A stretch of 64,000 bases of DNA from Anolis sagrei (lineage: Eukaryota > Chordata > Lepidosauria > Squamata > Anolidae): positions 164,840,822 through 164,904,821 of the forward strand of contig NC_090025.1 in NCBI RefSeq assembly GCF_037176765.1, written 5' to 3'. Position numbers and translations under genes: made by a program. The first letter of the stretch is position 1. Each line of letters opens with the position of its first letter. Below the pieces are notes generated by a model that was not told the DNA's origin, did no database searches, and saw only the letters and a program-made list of their open reading frames with translations. Below, piece by piece: positions 13,701 to 21,775 of this stretch.

Positions 13701-16700
13701 TCTACCCATTGATCTCATATCTAGCAATCAATAGCACATGCTGCACATGGCCTTCTGCACTGGACTAATGCAACTATCTTGACCCTTGCACCTTCACAGC
13801 TAGTTCATGCATCAGAAAGAGACTGCTTGCTGATCATCTCTTGTCTTTTTGAGGGACCCCGTCTCGCTGTACAGTGATTCCCAACATATAGTGCCTTGTT
13901 TTTTTTTCCCCTCCAACAAGATCTCCTGAAGGATGAAAACTAAACCAAGACAGTCCAAACCACCAAAACATATCACAAAACTAGAATATCAGACTATCTT
14001 CACCAGACACAGGTCTTCTGTATAGTCTGTGGCTCTTAACTGGCTGTAGGGCAGTTAAGGCATCCCAAAATATTTTGTGTAACAAAGATAACTCGCAACA
14101 GGATGCTCTGTGTATGAATATGTGTTTTCAAATCATCTTTAGACTTATGGACACCCATAAATTTCATACTCCGAGGTCGTGGTGCCAGTTCTTTCATCTG
14201 AAATGACCAGGAATTTCTGGGCAGTTCCCCATCTAAGCAATAACCAAGGCTGGGCCTGCTCAGCTTCCAAGATCTGATAGGATCTAGAACCTTTAGAATA
14301 TTTAGGCCCAGGCAACAGGAAGAATTTCCTGGCATTTACAACTTTTTGATATTGTAATATGCTGCTCCAGTGTGTGATGGAATCTACTTCTCCAGATGTT
14401 TGTAAGCAGAGGCTGGATGGCCATCTGTTGGGAATGCTTTGACTATATTTTCCTGCCCGGCAGGGAGTTGGACTGGATGGCCCTTGTAGTCTCTTCCAAA
14501 TCCATTATTTGGTGTATCTATCTGTGGACTGCCTGGGGCAGAGCTGGAAAATGACAACATAACCCGAGCAATTCAATAAATCTCCTATTTTTGACTCTGC
14601 AACAACAGAGACTCCACTTCCAGTCCTGCAAGTGCATGGCTTAGGGCCCTTCCACACATCCATCAAAACAAAAAATCCCACAATATCTGCTATGGTAAAG
14701 TCCACACTGCCATATATTTCAGTTCAAAACAGATATTGTGGGATTTCCTGCCTTGATATTCTAGGTTATTTGGCTGTGTGGAAAGCCCTTAGAGCCTGTT
14801 TCTCAAACTGTTCTCCTCCATGTGTTTTGGACTTCAGATCCCAGAAATGCTAGCCTGCTTACCAGCTGTTAGGAATTATGGGAGATGACATCCAAAACAT
14901 CTGGAGCAAAGTTTGAGAACTACTGAGTTAGAGTATTTCCACACTCCAGAACCAAAAATAGCATGAGGGAAGCAGTTTGGAGTTGTAAAGTCAAATCACA
15001 GAATGAGAAGTACTGCCTGAATTGGAAAGGGGAGCTAAGAAGAGTCAAATCAAAAGCAAATGAAACAGACCAGAAGCTTCTCTGCTGCTGGTCTACTGCT
15101 AAACTTCATCTCTGCCTGTACCTTTAAGAGCTTCCTCTCATTACAAGGAGAGTGTGGATGTATATCATCCCCCATCCCACCTCCGCCCAGTTACCTTTGC
15201 AGGTTATGATCCCGAAAGGGAGGGTCCCTGTCAGCACCTCCACGTCCCCTCCATTGTCCTGCTCAAGCTCAGGGGGGGAACGACTCTGAGCAGACAGTAG
15301 CCGAGCCAGGAGGAAACTCTAGAGGGCCAGGGCTGGGGGGAGGCCGCGGGGGGAGAGAGGGAACCTCATTACTATTTCATACTCTTAGCCTGATCTGGCC
15401 CAGCAATGAACAACACGAAACCCTTTGTGAACAGGACACCAGCTGGCACTGCCGAGGGAGGGATGGGGCTTACACCTGCCCAGCCAGGGAGAGGTGGGCA
15501 AGCCAGGTGCCAACAGGTGACTCACTCCACCCTGGCCTTTCCATCTTAATCTGCATAAAAGAGGAAGGCTCACAAAAAGCCAAAAAGACAGGGAGGGAAG
15601 GAGTTGCAATGCCAATGATATTTGTATCCTAAGGGTGCATAAACACAGATAGTATAAAACAGGCATGGGCAAACTTAGGCCCTTCAGGTGTTTTGGACTT
15701 CAACTCCCAAAACTCCTAACAGCCTACCAGCTGTTAGGAAATGTGGGGGTTAAAGTCCAAAATACCTGAAGAGCTAAAGTTTGCCCATGCCTGATATAGA
15801 ACCATAGAAGAGACCCCCATGAGCTATCCAGTCCAACCCCATTCTGGAATACAGGAACATGTAATCAAAGCACTCCCAACAGATGGTCATTCAGCTTCTG
15901 CTTAAAATCCCCGAGAGAAGGAGACCCCACCACATTCCGACTTGAACAGCTTGGCCTGTCAGGAAGATGGAGTCTCTTTTCCTGCAGCCGGAATCCGTTG
16001 CTCTGTGTCCAAGTCTCTAGAGTAGGAAAAACCAAGCTTGCCCCCTCCTCAATGTGACATCCTTTCAAATATTTCAACACCATGTCCCTTCTCAATCTTC
16101 TTTTCATCAAGCTAAACATACCCAGCTCCATAAGCTGTTCCTCAAAAGGCTTGGTTTTCAGAACTTTGATCATTTTGGTTGCCCTTCTCTAAGCAAGTTC
16201 GAGCTTATCAATATACTCCTTGATCATGGTGCCCTGAATTGGATGCAGTACTCCAGGTAATGTTCCTGGTTCTGAAAAATGTAAATAATAACAACTTTAT
16301 TTATGCCACCATCTTCCAGAATGACTTGGGGCAGCTTACAGAAGCACACACAAATGGCATAACACATAAAAATAGACGTAAAATTAGAATAGAGTGATGC
16401 TTTCACTTCCCACAATCATGATACAATAATCCTATTGATTTAGCCTAGAATCACGTTGGCTTTTCTAGCTACCACATCACATTGCTGATTCATGTTCAGC
16501 TTGTGGTTTACTAAGACTCCTAAATCTCTTTCACGTGGATTGTTGTCGAGTCAGATGCTGCCCATACTATATCTGTACATTTCATTTTTCTGTCTAAGTG
16601 TAGTATCTTACACCTAAGTGTAGTAGCATTAAATGCACTGTTTCTCACAGCAGCATTCACAAGTTGTGTTTATTTCTTTATTGCCCTCCGGCTTCCCACC

Positions 16701-19700
16701 CAAAAGAACACAAAAACCAACTAGCAGGAACAAAACACAGATTTGGGGGGGGGGGGGGGGACCTCTTGATTAAAAACACCTTGAAAACAAAACCATTAAA
16801 AAAACAGAATGGTAAAAGGCAGAACTGGCACTCAACCAGTCAGAAAAGGGTAAACAGCTGGGCCCTCCAGGTGTTTTTGGCCTAGTACTCCCGGTTGTCC
16901 TAGCCAGTATTGGCAACAATGCAGGAGGATGGAGAATCTCAATGATCTCACCTCTGAATTACACTCCAAAGGTCTGCCTGAACAAAAAAAAAAATTTAGC
17001 ATTGGACTACAATTCTGGAAAACTGAATTCAACCAAGCAAATAATACACACTTTGCCTCAGAAAACCCCATGATAGGTTCACATTAGGGTCACTGTAAGT
17101 TGGAAACAACTTAAAAGCCCACAACAAGGACAGAAACTGTAAGAATAAAGATGGAGCTAGTCTTGCTTCCTTCAGCAGGGAGTTTCAGAGTTTGAAAGCA
17201 ACCATCAAAGATGGATCTACACTGTAGAATGAATGCAGTTTTGCACCACTTTAGCTGCCCTGGCTTAATACTATGGAATAATACACCAGCACTCTTTGAA
17301 AGAGAAGGCCAAAGACTGTAAAACTACAACTCCTGGGATTCTGTTGCACTGAGCAGTTAAAGTGATGTCAAACTGCATTCATTCTACAATGTAGATGCAC
17401 ACCAAGAAGATCCTCCCTTGCCTCCCACCAAGATGTGTATCTGACAGTGGAGGAACTAAAAAATGTGCCTCCCCTAAAAACATTAAAACGTAAGCATATG
17501 GTAGTATGGGAAATGCAGTCTTTCAAAATGCCCAACCTCTGATCATATAGGGATTTACAGGTCATAACCCTAATGTTTTTATTGTACTCAGAAACAGCAG
17601 TGTTGCAACAAAGGATATAAAATGGATTCATTTTCAAGGTTTCTGCTGCTGGTGACTCAACTCCTGGGAAATGTCTTTCTGCAAGTGGAATAAGTATCTC
17701 TTAAAGATAATTCTGAATATCCTCTCTGTTGTATGATTTCCCAGAACTGTTCATTCACTTCAACAAGAAACCTCAGTTTGTGGTGCAGATGGCGCTTCAA
17801 GCCTATTCTGAGATGTGGTGAGATAACCCAGATCACAATCAGCCCTTATAGCTTCCTGTCACAACTATAAGAAGATCCATAGTGGTCTCATAAGTAAACC
17901 CATGGGACTTAACACTATTAAAACTACCAACCCAGTTCTATTTTTCTATTTTCAGACCCCTGACACAGTGATCAAGGCTACAAACACACATAAGGTCACC
18001 TAGGAGTAAGTTCCACTGAGCTTAATCAGACTTACTCGGAGGAGACATGCAGAGCGACTTTCAGTTAGTGTAGGAAGAAACATTATTCATTCTGCAAAGA
18101 CAATAATGAAACCAGCACATATGGTTTCATAATTTGCAATCATTTATTTTCTGCTCTTTTCATCAGAAACAGCTGGCTAGAGTATTATGCAATGTCTAAA
18201 CATGTTTTAATATTTAATGTTTTAATTTACAAATGGCTGAATTACTTTTTAATCTTATACTATTATTCTGATTTTTATATTGTTGTTAGCCACCCTATGT
18301 GCCATTATTGGGGGAAAGGCAGGATATAAATAAAACAACAACATCACGATGTTGATGATGATGATGTAACATCATTGCAAGATGGCCATTCCAGCCTTTA
18401 AAAAAAAAAAAAGAACGACATTGTGAAAGTATGCTTTGGATTGCAACATCCATAATCCTCCACCACCATAATCACTGCCCATATGGATGAGTGGCTGACT
18501 CTGGTATTTGTAGTCATCATTATGTTTTGCATGTAAAACATCCCTGGTTCAATCTCTAACATTTCAAGGTAGGGAAGAGACTACTGCCACCTGAAACTAT
18601 GGAGAGCTGTTGCTACTCAGTGTGCTTCACAATAGTAAGCAAAGGACGGACTTGCTCTAAGGCAGTGGTTCTCAACGTGCGAGTCCCCAGATGTTTTGGC
18701 CTTCAACTCCCAGAAATCCTAACAGCTGGTAAGCTGGCTGGGATTTCTGGGAGTTGTAGGCCAAAACACTTGGGGACCCACAGGTTGAGAACCACTGCTC
18801 TAAGGCAATCTGCTGTGTCTCAACAACTGCTGGATTTGGGTAGTATATGTGGAGCAGAGATAATAAACCACAATGCAATCCAATAGGATGAAACAGTTAA
18901 TGTGTTGGGTTCCCACATGGACTATCTAAGTTCTAGTCCATGCATTGATGAAACTCACTTTGTGCCAGTCACTTTCTCTCATTCTCTTTCAGTCTGATCT
19001 AAGTCACAAGATTGTTGTAAGGACATAATGGGAATGGTGGAGGGGAGTCATATATACCACTTTTAGCTCATTGAAAGACAAATGGGACATAAACATATAA
19101 TTAAATAAACATTAAAACGCAAAATGGCAGTGTTAAATAGAGAAGGTTCATTCAGTTCATAGTTTCTCAAATTCTGCTCCTCCAGGTGTTTTGGACTTCA
19201 GCTCCCAGAAATCTCAGCTGTTAGGAATTGTGGGAGATGAAGTTCAAAAACACCTGCTCCAGCTGAATAGTTACCTCTCATGCTGATGTTAAAGACATAG
19301 CAACTTTAGCCCATTCCAAAATGAGACAGCTACTCCACAAAGCAGCTATCAAGGCTCCATTTAAAACATTTTGCACCTCCTCCTAGAACCCCAAATGTTT
19401 TATTAGCAGAATATCTATGGTCCCCATGATGTCTTTCAAAGTCAATGTTAGTGGACTTTGGAAGTTTGAGGAATTTCTCTTCCTCTCTCCTTTCCCAATC
19501 ATTCTCATCGTCCCAATTTTTCTATGACTAAATGGAAGCCGCTTGTACAAAGCGTTTATGTCCCCTGATCTCCAAAGGATGGCCTAAAATAGGAAGTTGC
19601 CATTAGTCCTTGTTTGCTGGACTAGAAAATGGAAATTGTGGGGGAAAGGCCACGCTCTTTGTGTCAGGTATGCTTCAAAATAGAAATGAGTTTCCTGACT

Positions 19701-21474
19701 ATGACACAAAGGTCTCTGAGAAGAAAAGAAAAAAGTCAGCAGGTACAATCTGTCACCTCCCAGGTCTTCAGAGTGAGAGAAGCTGACTCATGGCAATCTC
19801 TACTTCTACACAAATTTCATTTTTTTTAAAAAAGTGTCCTGCTGTTAGAAGTGCAACTTGGTCCTTCCTCAAGTATGGCAGTCCTACCCAACCAGGTAGC
19901 TTCTAGATACAGCCATCATCTTCCAACCAGCACAACTACTGAGGTTCAAGAAAACAACTGTCAAATTCACTGCGCTGAGTACAGAAGCTAATGCAATTGA
20001 TTTGGGGTCAGATACCAAGTACAAGCTTAGCCAGCAATTCCAGTTGGAGGACTGGAAGTAATTAGTATAAGATGAGGCCCAGTTGTCTGTTGATGAGAAA
20101 AATTAAAACCAATTATAGTAGGGCAGGGAAACAATGAGGAAGTTGAAAATAGCTTGCTTAGTTGGTTGATGCCTTCAAGTTCTTTCTGCTTTATGACAAC
20201 TCTAAGATAATCCTTGGTGAGATTTCTGCAGATGAGCTTCTCATTGCCATATTCATGAAATGGCCAGGGAGTATAATATTGAAGAGGACACCTGACACCC
20301 AGGATTTTGATCTGTGCTGCTCTCACCATTGCATTCGACAGTCCTAAACATTTCCTACTAGTGCCAATTCCATTCTCTCTGCAACCTGAGGCAAAGGAGA
20401 AGATGGCACACTATTTCACAGAATTCTGACTGATAGCTACCTCTTGCTTCTGTAGCTGAAGACAGCAAGTTAGTTCAGAAGGCACACGGCAGGCTGCCCA
20501 ACACATTAACAACACGCACCTCAGTCCTCCAACAGAAAAGAACTGTCTGAAAAGAACCGTCCATGGAGCACTGCTCCTGTCCCATCCTCTGGCTTCTACC
20601 ACTGGATGTGGCAGCCTCATATAGCCAGCTCTAGGACTCTGCGTTATCAAACTTCCAAATTCCTTGGGGGATCCACAATTGATGACTTTAACCAGTGCAC
20701 ACCCCCCTAAAACCATTTACAATGTGCCCCCCCCAAGACCATTTGTGTAGGCTCCTTCAAAACATCTCTGCCAATTTTGGAGGGTCAAAGGGGTCAATTT
20801 TCTAAAGTATTTCATTGTTGTAGTTGCTACTGTTTCTACTCCAGGAGTGGCAATTCTGTACTCCAAGGGCAGATCTCCGTGTACTTTGTTAGGTCCCAAA
20901 AGATATGAGAGCAAGATGTCCAACCAATTCTTCCTTTCCCTCATTCTCAGGGTCATGATGTATTGCAGAAAATGGCTCTTGAATATCTCCACACTTGTTT
21001 GCCATAACAATTAGAAATATGGCACCAATCAGGTATCTGTGAGGAAATTGTTCCAAGATGCCCCTGATAGTTTGGATAACTGAAAACCTATTTTTGACCA
21101 CACTTTGGCATGCAATAGAAGCACACTGGAGGACTGACAAAGACACACAGGCATTACCAGGGTTAACATTTTTGGAGCCTGGGAAAGTGAAAATCCTGGA
21201 TATTGAATCCATAGATAAAAAGTGTACTGTCTCAGCTATACTCTCCTCTACTTGGAAATGCTCGCTTGTGCTTCCTGTAGAAACAGTACCACGGAACAGG
21301 TTGCCCCTCATGAAATACTCATAGCAATGCCACTCACATGCATATCCAATGTAAGCTCACCTGGTTACCACACTGGTGCGCAGCGACTGTTCGGAAACAG
21401 TTCTGGCAGCGGCTCTTGGCAAACACATTGGCCTCGAACTTCTCACAAGTAACGGGTTCTGCCATTTCTGACAT
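1..21474 (-). CDS. TRIOBP: TRIOBP (Trio and F-actin binding protein), 5' part: nine coding exons, incomplete at the left edge
   Basis: Coding exons on the minus strand are 21474-21361, 20662-20520, 15316-15195, 11724-11583, 9026-8897, 6710-6536, 3136-2740, 1554-1422 and 1120-1. All have AG acceptors and GT donors, and every splice phase matches its neighbour, giving 825 uninterrupted codons. The N-terminus (CEKFEANVF, SRCQNCF) matches the Cys motif shared by TRIOBP and MPRIP. The middle carries SSYFSLERQKSDPP and SPGRAEVERIFG, which I recall from long TRIOBP isoforms. TRIOBP binds Trio and bundles actin; long isoforms build stereocilia rootlets in mammals (DFNB28 deafness). The C-terminal PH domain and coiled coil should lie left of the window. 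NOL12 lies upstream on the same strand, as in mammals. The exon joins are inferred from phase and not from transcripts. MPRIP is the main alternative, but the neighbour and exon 7-9 sequences favour TRIOBP. Confidence 0.88.
1422..1554 (-). CDS. TRIOBP: TRIOBP coding exon 8
   Basis: Acceptor GTTGTTAG|G, donor AAAGAA|GTGAGT. Continues ERR with KSETLEAFQALEEGLLERL and ends LVRRKSSPTLRKE, matching the remembered mammalian order ERRKSE...AFQ...LLRRQSSP. Confidence 0.88.
1660..1946 (+). mobile_element. Penelope-like element, 3' end fragment
   Basis: Shares the tail found many times in this window: GCTAATCAAGGTGG, ACAGATATATAAACC, CTCACAACCTCTGAGGATG and ATGCTTCTGGAAC...CCATACAGCCCGGAAAA. Assigned to Penelope because copies at 30.2-30.9 kb and 44.5-45.0 kb continue into a GIY-YIG endonuclease region. 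Lies about 100 bp upstream of TRIOBP exon 8. Confidence 0.75.
1990..2560 (+). repeat. tRNA-derived SINE remnant and unclassified repeat fragment with poly-C tracts
   Basis: 1990-2145 matches the GAGTGGTGTAGTG...GAAACAAGTTGAAGGCA family (SINE E, head and tail only). 2405-2560 resembles the interior of the repeat at 42.75-43.6 kb (GGTTCAATTCCATCATTGG). C-runs at 2201-2213 and 2359-2374. Confidence 0.5.
2740..3136 (-). CDS. TRIOBP: TRIOBP coding exon 7
   Basis: Acceptor CTTCCTCACAG|AA with a good pyrimidine tract; donor GCGCAG|GTGAGA. Encodes a basic Ser-rich linker with SSYFSLERQKSDPP (compare SGYFSLEK in MPRIP), YTVLADVPKTKRLNHR and SPGRAEVERIFGLERR. These blocks are the strongest evidence for TRIOBP. 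Expected to be disordered apart from the short motifs. Confidence 0.9.
3880..4440 (+). mobile_element. CR1/L2-type LINE, 3' end of the reverse transcriptase ORF
   Basis: Plus-strand reading gives the typical C-terminal pattern: PIKALNCWGPGYLTNRIS, then a SLWLPHASGTSSPHK region equal to FSVVAPRLWNxLP of intact copies, with frame damage. Followed by an A/T-rich 3' UTR. Old, 5'-truncated. 3137-3880, between TRIOBP exon 7 and this copy, shows nothing recognisable. Confidence 0.65.
4495..4585 (-). mobile_element. R4-type LINE 3' tail with (ATT)n
   Basis: Reverse complement matches the GACACTTGGGAAGTGTC tail that ends the LINE at 37.1-37.86 kb and also occurs at 27.54, 29.79 and 29.98 kb; (ATT)n at 4553-4580. 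Confidence 0.6.
5588..5925 (+). mobile_element. tRNA-derived SINE (family A), full-length
   Basis: Starts GGCTCCCTGGTGGCGCAG, has a B-box-like GGTTCGAATCC, then the conserved body (AAATGTGAGTAGATCAATAGG, GACCTTGGAGGCGTC) and ends in (CCTTTA)n. Pol III promoter boxes are visible; it is a SINE and not a tRNA gene. Confidence 0.85.
6536..6710 (-). CDS. TRIOBP: TRIOBP coding exon 6
   Basis: Acceptor CACCTTAG|GAC, donor ACAG|GTACCT; 58 codons plus 1 base. Starts DWEMTRLLDSILGSDKED. In mammals the exon that begins at the comparable DWD position is very long and carries the R1 repeats; here it is only 175 bases and has no such repeats. Confidence 0.78.
7000..7190 (-). mobile_element. tRNA-derived SINE (family E) fragment
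   Basis: Begins with GTGCCTTCAAGTATTTTC and ends near GCAAGGATTTGAACC, the order seen in the copies at 12.8-13.4 and 36.0-36.3 kb. Confidence 0.5.
7955..8115 (-). mobile_element. LINE (CR1/L2-type) 3' tail
   Basis: Antisense copy of the tail that reads CATTGAATG...TCCCCTTCAGG...GGCGGAATATAAAT on plus-oriented copies. 7190-7955 and 8115-8896 show no gene and no clear repeat apart from A/T-rich stretches. Confidence 0.6.
8897..9026 (-). CDS. TRIOBP: TRIOBP coding exon 5
   Basis: Acceptor TGCCCACAG|C and donor CACG|GTGAGA. Begins (S)WQESLEY, the position of the PH C-terminal helix tryptophan (W-x-E-x-L in MPRIP), then an acidic linker (EEETEEASPCPD). The end (PDANTP...TDTNDTLPT) leads into DW of the next exon, as PDSATP...VDWD does in mammalian TRIOBP (from memory). 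Confidence 0.78.
9928..10077. mobile_element. Palindromic MITE (GGGCCCTTCCACA family)
   Basis: Nearly perfect inverted halves: CCCTTCCACATAG...ATATCAAGGCAG on the left return as CTGCCTTGATAT...GTGTGGAAGGG on the right, folding about a centre near 10.0 kb. Confidence 0.8.
10225..10707 (+). mobile_element. SINE A variant with LINE-type tail and (ATT)n
   Basis: SINE body (GATCGGAAGGTTGGGAGTTC, CCAGCAGTTCGAAAACATG) followed by a LINE-like 3' tail (CATTGAATGTTTGCC, TAGAGCGGAATATAAATAAA) and a (TTA)n run at 10664-10706. Suggests tail sharing with the partner LINE. Confidence 0.75.
11583..11724 (-). CDS. TRIOBP: TRIOBP coding exon 4
   Basis: Acceptor AGGAAG|TG, donor GAGAG|GTAAGC. Encodes VKEQAVKTLDF and PLCILVPQCELYV; the LCIL-x-P-x-x-E pattern equals the LCILTPEKE strand of MPRIP PH1. 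Phase 1 in, phase 2 out, both matching the neighbouring exons. A second AG four bases upstream exists but breaks the phase. Confidence 0.72.
12084..12372. mobile_element. Tc1/mariner-like palindromic MITE
   Basis: A 289-bp inverted repeat with arms of about 135 bp. Left end CCAGTATCCACTAATTGCAG pairs with CTGCAATTAATGGATACTGG at the right; the arms contain CAGTGATGCAAAAGTAT, like Tc1-type termini. Arms differ by several substitutions, so it is not very recent. Within TRIOBP intron 3. Confidence 0.8.
12828..13390 (-). mobile_element. SINE E split by a hAT element
   Basis: The SINE runs up to GGTGACTCTAAAG at 12866 and resumes at 13279 with CAAGCATATAACAGG through GAGCAGGGATTCACG. The interruption is the hAT copy at 12867-13270, so the SINE is older. 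Confidence 0.75.
12867..13270. mobile_element. hAT non-autonomous element with 8-bp target duplication
   Basis: Termini CTGTGGTTCCCAACC and GATTGGGAACAACTG are imperfect inverted repeats. Flanked by perfect direct repeats CTCTAAAG (12859-12866 and 13271-13278), the 8-bp duplication expected of hAT. Confidence 0.82.
14350..14515 (+). mobile_element. CR1 LINE 3' end
   Basis: GAGGCTGGATGGCCATCTG, GGGAGTTGGACTGGATGG and CTCTTCCAAATC are the standard CR1 3' end in plus orientation. Confidence 0.75.
14644..14788. mobile_element. Palindromic MITE (GGGCCCTTCCACA family)
   Basis: Same family as 9928-10077: GGGCCCTTCCACAC at the left and GTGTGGAAAGCCC at the right, with AATATCTG/CAGATATT arms. Confidence 0.78.
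15195..15316 (-). CDS. TRIOBP: TRIOBP coding exon 3
   Basis: Encodes SFLLARLLSAQ through TLPFGIITCK; acceptor CTAGAG|T and donor AAAG|GTAACT. TLPFGIIT aligns with TLPQGTIN of MPRIP PH1. An acceptor 2 bases upstream (CTCTAG|AG) would encode the same serine after a phase-0 donor, so the 5' edge has two readings. Confidence 0.68.
15660..15793. mobile_element. Palindromic hAT MITE (CAGGCATGGGC family)
   Basis: CAGGCATGGGCAAACTTAGG at the left and CCCATGCCTG at the right with long complementary arms; flanks TATAAAA/ATATAGAA are a decayed 8-bp duplication. Confidence 0.8.
15800..16640 (-). mobile_element. CR1 LINE 3' region, interrupted
   Basis: Antisense CR1 3' ORF end and UTR (CATCCAGTCCAACCCC-type start, TCTGCTTAAAATCC, GTGGTTTACTAAGACTCCTA). 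A LINE tail in antisense (about 16258-16390, ACTTTATTTATGCC) splits it. Confidence 0.7.
17212..17402. mobile_element. Palindromic MITE (CTACACTGTAGAAT family)
   Basis: GGATCTACACTGTAGAATGA at the left pairs with TCATTCTACAATGTAGATGC at the right around an ACTCCTGGGATTC core. Other copies are at 23.55, 27.9, 29.36, 55.8, 60.0 and 60.9 kb. 17402-18280 otherwise shows nothing recognised. Confidence 0.78.
18280..18345 (+). repeat. LINE 3' tail fragment
   Basis: TAGCCACCCTATGTGCC...GGGAAAGGCAGGATATAAAT, the standard tail, then (AAC)n. Confidence 0.55.
18663..18797. mobile_element. Palindromic hAT MITE (CAGTGGTTCTCAAC family)
   Basis: Termini CAGTGGTTCTCAACGTG and GTTGAGAACCACTG, flanked by perfect 8-bp repeats CTCTAAGG (18655-18662, 18798-18805). 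Confidence 0.88.
18800..20519. other. TRIOBP intron 2 stretch with only decayed repeats
   Basis: 18905-19110 resembles a SINE with a GACCTAAGTCACAAGATTGTTGT-like tail; 19180-19260 is half of a CAGGCATGGGC-type MITE; 20160-20345 has a weak SINE E match. The rest shows no gene or clear element. Confidence 0.4.
20520..20662 (-). CDS. TRIOBP: TRIOBP coding exon 2 (first half of a PH-like domain)
   Basis: 47 codons plus 2 bases between CCCCCAAG|GAA and CTGAG|GTGCGT. It begins EFGSLITQ, comparable to the start of mammalian TRIOBP exon 2 and to DLTQ in MPRIP. From GYM to W (residues 51-72) the spacing is 22 residues, the same as GW...W at the start of MPRIP PH1, followed by W-x3-F and GGL. The acceptor has a poor pyrimidine tract, so this exon is less certain than the others. 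Confidence 0.55.
21361..21474 (-). CDS. TRIOBP: TRIOBP coding exon 1
   Basis: 38 codons starting MSEMAEPV; the start has A at -3. The motif KSRCQNCF follows FEANVF, as in the N-termini of TRIOBP and MPRIP. The donor is CAG|GTGAGC, phase 0. The frame is open upstream, so part of this exon is 5' untranslated sequence joined to an upstream first exon. Confidence 0.88.
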
Positions 21475-21775
21475 GGTCCATGCAGGGGAGGAAAGATCCT
21501 TTAGGCATGCGGGAGAGCAAGGGTTCATGGGCTTTGAGGGGAGAGGGATGGCTGTGAAAGGATCACAAGAGGAGACACATCAGCACCTTCTGTTTCCTCC
21601 AACCTTATCAAAGAAAAAATGTTTCACACACAGCTTGGTGTTCATTGGCAACAGCAGCAGGAAATGATCTTCAATCACGTCAGAGCCAAAATCTTCAAAC
21701 AGTAGTATGGGAATGTGTAAGCCAAACATGAGAACGTTTTTGTCCATATGAGCGCTGTACATTTTTATTACCATA

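Noticed and set aside
20720-21311. Minus-strand frames of 97 and 140 codons between TRIOBP exons 1 and 2
   Set aside because: No splice-compatible join, no recognised domain; treated as unexplained intron DNA.
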